A stretch of DNA of 11,850 nucleotides from an uncultured Desulfobacteraceae bacterium (GTDB lineage: Bacteria > Desulfobacterota > Desulfobacteria > Desulfobacterales > UBA2174): NCBI GenBank assembly GCA_937982505.1, contig CALJLV010000202.1:1-11850 (forward strand), given 5' to 3'. Positions 8,001 to 11,850 of this stretch are shown piece after piece; positions within the stretch are counted from its first letter, which is position 1; each line of letters begins with the position of its first letter. A program made the translations under genes and the position numbers. The notes beneath the pieces are model-generated. The model was not told the DNA's origin and ran no database searches. It saw only the letters and a program-made list of their open reading frames with translations.

Positions 8001-8272
8001 TCTTTGACCTTGGGCGAGTCGTCCGGATTCATTCCGGCCGCCTCGATGCCGGCCACGAGTTTGGCCAGATCCTTTTCGATGGCCGCCTTGTCCGCCGGCC
8101 GATACTGGGCAAAGGCCGCCTTGACCTGCGGCAGCAGGTCCTTGTCCAAAAACTGCGTCACATCGGCGCTTCTGGCGTGCATGATGCGGTAAAAACCGAA
8201 GTCCAGGTCGGGCTGGTCAAGCTGAAACAGCTCCTTGAGCAGTTTTTTCAGCTTCTCGTACCGTTGGCTCAT
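5060..8272 (-). CDS. Large beta-class site-specific DNA-adenine methyltransferase (type III Mod-like)
   Basis: A 1070-residue protein predicted to transfer a methyl group from S-adenosylmethionine to adenine (N6) in a specific site, protecting host DNA. Motif IV DPPYNTG (487-493) comes before motif I HFAGSGTTG (769-777), the order of the beta class that includes type III Mod proteins. GDNFQALRLL (464-473) and KPLSLVKSLV (747-756) are further conserved Mod motifs. The region between motif IV and motif I (about 550-740) should hold target recognition. A helical N-terminal part of about 430 residues and about 290 residues after motif I make it much longer than typical Mod (about 650). ATG 8272 has AGGA 7-8 bases upstream and lies 46 bases after the SNF2 stop; its own stop overlaps the Res start. 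Residues about 430-765 are coded by DNA of markedly lower GC than both ends, with the frame unbroken, suggesting a swapped core. N4-cytosine methylation cannot be excluded from DPPY alone. Confidence 0.94.
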   Translation of the reverse strand: MSQRYEKLKKLLKELFQLDQPDLDFGFYRIMHARSADVTQFLDKDLLPQVKAAFAQYRPADKAAIEKDLAKLVAGIEAAGMNPDDSPKVKELRTRLDEEAVDLEALEAEVYDHLYSFFRRYYSEGDFLSKRVYKPGVYAIPYEGEEVKLHWANADQYYIKTSEYLRDYAFRLRPESGKNPMRVHFRLVDAAEGDHGNVKEAAGKERRFKLATEKPLAVENGELVIRFTYEPDPAKQKELNAEAEAAVLAVGDVALANWLQALAEKHVRADGTASEATRLRVHLDRYTARNTFDYFIHKDLGGFLRRELDFYIKNEVMHLDDIENAMAPRVEQYLSKIKVIRRIAGKIIDFLAQIENFQKKLWLKKKFVVETSYCIRLGCIPETFYPEIAANDAQREEWVKLCAIDDIKKDLATVGYSVPLTVEFLREKASLMVDTRHFDVDFTARLMDAIEALDSQTDGVLFSGDNFQALRLLTKRSKSSIQAICVDPPYNTGDDGFLYKDRYQHSAWIAFLMNRFDLASKLLRAEGIVFVHIDDNEYRHLWYLLSDVFGIDNYLGSMVWKRRSASSMSDKPLSLDHEYVLLFARDASSATLHGLSKSESDYPFWDPLTGQRYASTDLTIGMTNEQRPNQFYPITNPRTGKIFQPNPNRVWRFFPETMAQVIAQDLVIWPDEFDGNLQRPRYKTYFQPETMRATPCSSWIETANGNGNDVEQDETKFALDVLSSGMNSEGGRVINRFFEKKVFAYPKPLSLVKSLVRAATLSSDTVLDHFAGSGTTGHAVINLNREDGGRRKFILVEIADYFDTVLLPRLKKVTYTPEWKNGKPKRLPSSEEAERSPRIMKVVRLESYEDTLNNLELRRTETQQGLLDFAGAQGPDKLKEQYILRYLLDVETRGSQSLLNVAAFTDPTGYQLKVKRPGSDESREVNVDLLETFNWLIGLTVQHIAAPQTFTADCERDGEGRLRIKDRLTPKTGGPWWFRTVTGTTPDGRKTLVIWRKRPGGDTAEGIETDNLILDEWFTRQGYSSKDSEFDLIYVNGGNNLENLKAPDDTWKVRLIEEDFFRLMFEMEEV
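5980..6900. other. Low-GC mosaic segment inside the methyltransferase gene
   Basis: Hand counts for the fifteen 60-base lines from 6001 to 6900 give 35-55% GC, mean about 45%. Sampled lines of the same gene outside the segment give 70% (5401), 55% (5701) and 70% (7441). The left edge near 5980 is sharp and falls just before the codons for motif I; the right edge (about 6900-7000) is more gradual, and the line at 7141 is also low (43%). The segment codes for residues about 455-765, that is motif IV and the target recognition region. The reading frame continues across both edges. Confidence 0.6.
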
Positions 8273-8318
8273 CTGATTTTCCTGTTTTGATATCGCTTTG
8301 GATTACAAGAAGATGGAT

Positions 8319-11195
8319 CTACACCACCGCCCAGCGGACCGTGAACAGGGTCTCTATCGCCGTTCGGGGGGCAAGCCGTTTTTCAAGCTGGTCGATGAGC
8401 CGGTCGCGCTTTTCCATGATCTCGTCTTCCACCTTGAAGATCTCCTGCCTCTGCCGGCGCTGCCGGCGCTCCATCCGTTGGAGTTTTTCCTGAATGCCGT
8501 GCTGTTCGTCAAGCGTCACCGCCTGCCGGGCCTGGCGCCGCAAGGCCTTGATCTGCTCCTTGGTGTCCGCAAGGGCCTTTTCGGCGGCAAGCACCATGTC
8601 GTCGGCCCACTTGTCGAGTTTTTCGCGGGCTTCGTGGAAATGTTTGCTGTTTTGCTCCAGGGACCGGCTGACGGTGGCGCCGGCATGGCGTTCGGCTTCG
8701 GCGGCCAGCCGCTGCGACTCGGGCGTCCCGATGCGGCCGTCACCGCCCACCCGGCCGCCGCACAGAAAAAGTTTTTCCATGGTTTCCTGATCGAGGGCCG
8801 CACCGTCGTCAGCGAAACCGGAAAAAAGAAGATACTCTTGACGGTCGTAGGAATCAATCGTCAAACGGTTGAGCACCAGCCAGCCGCGCAGACCCCGCAG
8901 CGCCTCTACCGCCGCCACCCGGGTCGGATGACGGGATACGTCAAAGACAACCTCCGCGGCCGGTGTTTCGATACCCTTGGCCTGTTGGATAACATGCTCG
9001 CCCAGAGGATGGGACAGCCGGTAGAGGAAACCGCCGGAGTCGTCGGCGCGGGCCGGGCCGGTGGGGGGAGCCTTGGTGATGAGGTGGTAACGGCCGCCGG
9101 GGATGTCCTCCCGCGGAGGGCGTCGGAGGTCGAAAGCGACAGCGGCCTCATCGAAGCGGGCCCGGTCCGCCAGCATGAAGCGGGTCAAGGACCAGAAGCG
9201 CCGTCCGACGTGATCGAGCCGGGCCTTGGCGTCGGCAAGTTGAAGGCGCAGCCGCTGGTGCACGTCTTCATCGAAGTGCTCGAAAAGGATGCGCCGGGTC
9301 TTGTCGAGACGCGAGCGGATCTGCTCGTCCATCTCGGCCTGTAGCGCCCGGAAGGCATCATCGATGGCTTCCGGGGTGCGGCATTCCTGGTAGATGGCCA
9401 GGATGCGCTTTTCGAAGTCCACGCCGGATTCGATGCTGCCGAGCACCTCGTCGGAGGCACCGAATACCCCGCTGAAAAGGTTGAATTTCTCCGTCAACAG
9501 CTCAAGGACGCGCTGGTCCGCCGCGTTGCGCTCGTTGAGGAAATTGATGACCACCACGTCGTGCTTCTGCCCGTAGCGGTGGCAGCGGCCGATGCGCTGC
9601 TCGATGCGCTGGGGGTTCCACGGCAGATCGTAGTTGACCACCAGGGAGCAGAACTGGAGGTTGATGCCCTCCGCCCCGGCCTCGGTGGCTAAAAAAATCG
9701 TGGCATGGTCACGGAAGTGTTCGATCAAGGCCGTGCGCAGGTCCACTGCCCGCGAACCGGACACGCGACCCGTGTCGCGGTTGCGTTCGACCCATCGGGC
9801 GTAGATCGCCGTGGCCTCGGGGCCGGCGTTGGTACCGTTGAAAAGCACCAACTGTCCCCGGTAGCCGCGGGATTCAAGAAAGCCCTTGAGGTATTCCTGG
9901 GTCCGGCGCGACTCGGTGAAGACAATTGCCTTGCGAGGCGCCCCGGTGGACGACATCTGTTTAAATCCGATCTCAAGGGCTTTGAGCAGGGTCTGGGATT
10001 TGGTATCCACGCCGATGCGCCGGGCCTGTTCGGCCAGGCGACGCAACGCCTCGATTTCCTCGCGCAGCTTGCTCCGATCTATTGGCTCAGGGGTCTCGGC
10101 GGCCGTTTCCTCCTCACCGAGGATTTCGTCCAGAAGATCGTCCTCGATCTCCTCGTTCTCGATGAGCTGCACGACGATGTCGGGATCGCTCTGCCGGCGC
10201 TCGTCGCGCAACGACTCCAGGCGCCGGCGCAGGATGTCCAGGGTGGCTGCGATCGCCGGCGACGACGACGCCAACAACTTGCGAAGGATGAGCGCTGTCA
10301 GATGGCGCTGGCGCCGCGGCAAGGCATAGCTGTCCTCACGCTGCAGAAATCCGGACACCGACTCGTAGAGGGTCTGCTCGGCATCCGTCGGCCGAAACGG
10401 CCGGGTGATCGCGCGGCGCTCGGTGTAGCGGATGTATTCCGTGACCTGGTTGCGAAGGGTGCGCTTGCAAAATGGGGCCAAACGTTCTCTCAAGGCATCC
10501 AGATCGCCGCCGACACCGGCGTATTGGGACCGGAATGCGTTGAGGTCGCCGAAAAGCCGTTCGTCGATCAGTACGGAAAGCCCGAAAAGCTCCAGCAGGG
10601 AATTTTGCAGCGGCGTGGCGGTCAGCAGCAGCTTGCGGCAGTCTTCCGTGGCCCAGCGGATGCCCTGCCCGACCTTGTTGCTCGGCCGGTAGGCGTTGCG
10701 CAGCTTATGGGCTTCGTCGATGACCACCAGGTCCCAGGGGTTGGAGCGAAGCGCTTCCCGCAGGGCGTTGGCGAAATGAAACGATAAAACTATGATCTCA
10801 GTCGGTTGAAATGGATCTCGCCCTTCTCGCCGGGCCTCCCGGTGCGCCTTGGCATCCAGAACGACGACGGGCAGATTGAACTTTTCCTGGATCTCCAGAG
10901 CCCACTGCTTGCGGATGGACGCCGGGCAGATCACCAGCAACCGGCGACGGCGCTCGGCCCAGTATTGGCACAAAACGATACCCGCCTCGATTGTCTTGCC
11001 TAGGCCCACCTCGTCGGCCAAGACAACACCCTTGGAAAGCGGGGATTGCAGCGCGAAAAGCGCCGCCTCGATCTGATGGGGATTCAGATCCACGGCGGCA
11101 TCAAAGAGCGCCATGGACAGGCGGTCGAGTCCGGCCGGCGCACGGCGGGTGAGATCGAAAGCGAAATACTTGGCGTGATAGGGGGTCAGGTCCAT
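8319..11195 (-). CDS. SNF2/RapA-like ATPase (SF2 DNA translocase) of a restriction-type operon
   Basis: A 958-residue SNF2-family ATPase, expected to move along double-stranded DNA or displace proteins rather than unwind it. It begins with TPYHAKYFAFDLTRR (4-18), then DLNPHQ (36-41) of the Q-motif type, Walker A DEVGLGKT (61-68), Walker B IDEAH (159-163), motif III TATPLQN (192-198), motif V ATEAGAEGINLQ (503-514) and motif VI QRIEQRIGRCHRYGQ (529-543). All key residues are present. An acidic helical insert (about 340-390) lies between the RecA lobes, and about 130 residues near the C-terminus are charged and heptad-like (coiled coil). It is first in the operon, 46 bases before the methyltransferase. 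I chose ATG 11195 because the conserved N-terminus follows at once; GTG 11261 would add 22 residues. Neither has a clear ribosome site. Close in type to DISARM DrmD, but this assignment is not proven. Confidence 0.93.
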   Translation of the reverse strand: MDLTPYHAKYFAFDLTRRAPAGLDRLSMALFDAAVDLNPHQIEAALFALQSPLSKGVVLADEVGLGKTIEAGIVLCQYWAERRRRLLVICPASIRKQWALEIQEKFNLPVVVLDAKAHREARREGRDPFQPTEIIVLSFHFANALREALRSNPWDLVVIDEAHKLRNAYRPSNKVGQGIRWATEDCRKLLLTATPLQNSLLELFGLSVLIDERLFGDLNAFRSQYAGVGGDLDALRERLAPFCKRTLRNQVTEYIRYTERRAITRPFRPTDAEQTLYESVSGFLQREDSYALPRRQRHLTALILRKLLASSSPAIAATLDILRRRLESLRDERRQSDPDIVVQLIENEEIEDDLLDEILGEEETAAETPEPIDRSKLREEIEALRRLAEQARRIGVDTKSQTLLKALEIGFKQMSSTGAPRKAIVFTESRRTQEYLKGFLESRGYRGQLVLFNGTNAGPEATAIYARWVERNRDTGRVSGSRAVDLRTALIEHFRDHATIFLATEAGAEGINLQFCSLVVNYDLPWNPQRIEQRIGRCHRYGQKHDVVVINFLNERNAADQRVLELLTEKFNLFSGVFGASDEVLGSIESGVDFEKRILAIYQECRTPEAIDDAFRALQAEMDEQIRSRLDKTRRILFEHFDEDVHQRLRLQLADAKARLDHVGRRFWSLTRFMLADRARFDEAAVAFDLRRPPREDIPGGRYHLITKAPPTGPARADDSGGFLYRLSHPLGEHVIQQAKGIETPAAEVVFDVSRHPTRVAAVEALRGLRGWLVLNRLTIDSYDRQEYLLFSGFADDGAALDQETMEKLFLCGGRVGGDGRIGTPESQRLAAEAERHAGATVSRSLEQNSKHFHEAREKLDKWADDMVLAAEKALADTKEQIKALRRQARQAVTLDEQHGIQEKLQRMERRQRRQRQEIFKVEDEIMEKRDRLIDQLEKRLAPRTAIETLFTVRWAVV

Positions 11196-11466
11196 CGAGT
11201 TCGTCTGGAGATTGCCGGAAATTACACCTTCCGCAAAGGTTGGCGGGGCTGCAACGTTCACCGTTGATTTCAGGTGTCTCCAAGTTGGGGATTTTCCAAG
11301 TCCCGAAGAGGGCCATAACAGGGGCCGTCTACCAAGTCAATCAAGATGTTTGTCCGTGCCGTCCATGAGCTGGCACGCGATCGGCTTATTTGAAGCAAAA
11401 CCAATTTCTTCATGTTTCAAACGTCTGATTCTGTAGATGATTTTTTATTAACAAGCATTATGCAGC

Positions 11467-11518
11467 TTTTGAGCCGGCAGTTCCCCATGTACAAATTCTT
11501 TACATCCGGCTTTGAAAA
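11467..11518. repeat. Bulged inverted repeat upstream of the DUF488 gene
   Basis: AGCCGG (11472-11477) pairs with CCGGCT (11506-11511), and ATGTA (11487-11491) pairs with TACAT (11501-11505). The right arms are directly adjacent while the left arms are separated by nine bases (CAGTTCCCC), giving a stem with a one-sided bulge and a nine-base loop. TTTT (11467-11470) and AAAA (11515-11518) can extend it after a further mismatch. It lies 36 bases before ATG 11554 and could be an operator or a leader structure; there is no T run in either direction to make it a terminator. Confidence 0.4.
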
Positions 11519-11540
11519 TAGTATGCCTCATGAACACTGG

Positions 11541-11547
11541 AGGAGGT
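11541..11547 (+). promoter_or_regulatory. Strong ribosome binding site of the DUF488 gene
   Basis: AGGAGGT, six bases before ATG 11554. The near-perfect site and spacing fix the start of this gene. Confidence 0.8.
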
Positions 11548-11553
11548 TTCAAA

Positions 11554-11850
11554 ATGGATGTGTTCACTATCGGTTATGAAGGCTTGGGGACTGATAGTTT
11601 TGTCGCCCATTTAAAATATTGGAAAATCGACGCAATCGCCGATGTCAGAGAACTGCCATTAAGCCGTAAAAAGGGCTTCTCCAAGAATCAATTAATTGAT
11701 ATTCTTGGACAAAATGATATCGAATACTTGAGTTTTAAGGAATTAGGTACCCCGAAGGGACTACGGTCAGATTTGCACTCTTCTGGAAATTACAGCCTTT
11801 TTTTCGAAAAATACAGGAGTATAATTAGCGCATCAAAAGGGCCGCTTGAG
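11554..11850 (+). CDS. DUF488 family protein (3' end beyond the window)
   Basis: The first 99 residues of an open frame that runs off the end of the window. The start MDVFTIGYEG, the following IADVRELPLSRKKGF (28-42) and ELGTPKGLRSDLHSSGNY (63-80) match the DUF488 pattern (TIGY/H at the N-terminus, DVR..P.SR, then a helix and ELG). The biochemical role of DUF488 proteins is not established; they are small, apparently soluble proteins. The gene is transcribed away from the restriction operon across a shared 358-base region and is about 37-45% GC in counted lines, well below the operon, which suggests a separate origin. Whether it belongs to the defence locus cannot be judged from this fragment. 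Confidence 0.85.
   Translation, partial: MDVFTIGYEGLGTDSFVAHLKYWKIDAIADVRELPLSRKKGFSKNQLIDILGQNDIEYLSFKELGTPKGLRSDLHSSGNYSLFFEKYRSIISASKGPLE

Larger units (their letters stand above)
11196..11553. other. Divergent intergenic region between the SNF2 gene and the DUF488 gene
   Basis: About 358 bases that must hold the promoter of the restriction operon (minus strand) and that of the DUF488 gene (plus strand). The half nearer the plus-strand gene, from about 11380, is AT-rich. I see no promoter strong enough to call: candidates are CATAAT on the minus strand (11462-11457) without a good -35, and TTTACA on the plus strand (11499-11504) without a good -10. A small inverted repeat CAACG/CGTTG (11252-11266) sits over the alternative GTG start of the SNF2 gene. 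A larger bulged hairpin is listed separately. Confidence 0.55.

Noticed and set aside
6869..8290. 473-codon open frame on the plus strand opposite the methyltransferase N-terminal part
   Set aside because: It mirrors a clearly coding minus-strand gene in high-GC DNA, has no recognisable domains and ends exactly where the composition of the real gene allows. Other long plus-strand frames (1108-2133, 2334-3224, 4200-5174, 5027-5986, 8298-9344, 9705-10787) are the same kind of shadow.
1812..11195. Assignment of the operon as DISARM or BREX
   Set aside because: No DUF1998 (DrmB), PLD (DrmC), PglZ, BrxC or Lon-like gene is in the window. The SNF2-methylase pairing resembles DISARM class 1 but is not enough for that call.
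11687..11700. 14-bp palindrome ATCAATTAATTGAT inside the DUF488 gene
   Set aside because: It resembles the core of the antitoxin operator but lacks the outer GGT/ACC, has a different centre, and sits in AT-rich coding sequence where such matches are common.
1..11850. tRNA, rRNA, CRISPR array, insertion-sequence ends or attachment sites
   Set aside because: I saw no regularly spaced repeats, no tRNA-like cloverleaf ends and no paired terminal inverted repeats flanking a transposase. A short window read by eye cannot exclude weak sites.

Overview
The window looks like a chromosomal defence or genomic island of a Gram-negative, moderately GC-rich bacterium. The main operon is roughly 55-70% GC in hand-counted 60-base lines, Shine-Dalgarno use is normal, and translation is standard. 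A proteobacterium or a Desulfobacterota member is my best guess, but that is inference only; no taxonomic marker gene is present.

Layout. Positions 1-492 hold a frame-broken coding remnant and one short REP-like palindromic repeat, with no intact gene. On the minus strand, 493-1305 encodes a three-domain antitoxin-type regulator: an MqsA-like zinc finger, an XRE-type HTH and a Panacea/DUF4065 domain. Its promoter carries a perfect 16-bp palindrome between the -35 and -10 elements. Positions 1400-1811 are a hairpin-rich gap with a probable terminator for the operon that comes next. Positions 1812-11195, all on the minus strand, form one operon read from right to left: an SNF2-family ATPase (8319-11195), a large beta-class DNA-adenine methyltransferase (5060-8272), and a type III Res-like helicase-nuclease (1812-5060). 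The last two genes overlap by one base (TAATG). Positions 11196-11553 are a more AT-rich divergent intergenic region, and a DUF488-family gene starts at 11554 on the plus strand and runs off the window.

How the genes may work together. The methyltransferase and the helicase-nuclease resemble a type III restriction-modification Mod/Res pair. The operon adds a complete SNF2/RapA-like translocase as first gene, and the methyltransferase has an extra N-terminal region of about 430 residues. This is therefore a non-classical restriction system with two motors. The SNF2-plus-methylase pairing recalls class 1 DISARM (DrmD, DrmMI), but no DUF1998 (DrmB) or PLD (DrmC) gene is in the window. All expected catalytic motifs look intact. 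The most interesting internal signal is a drop in GC (about 45% against 55-70%) confined to the catalytic and target-recognition core of the methyltransferase, which suggests a mosaic gene with an exchanged specificity module. The Panacea antitoxin has no recognisable toxin beside it; it may be an orphan, or a regulator linked to the restriction operon.
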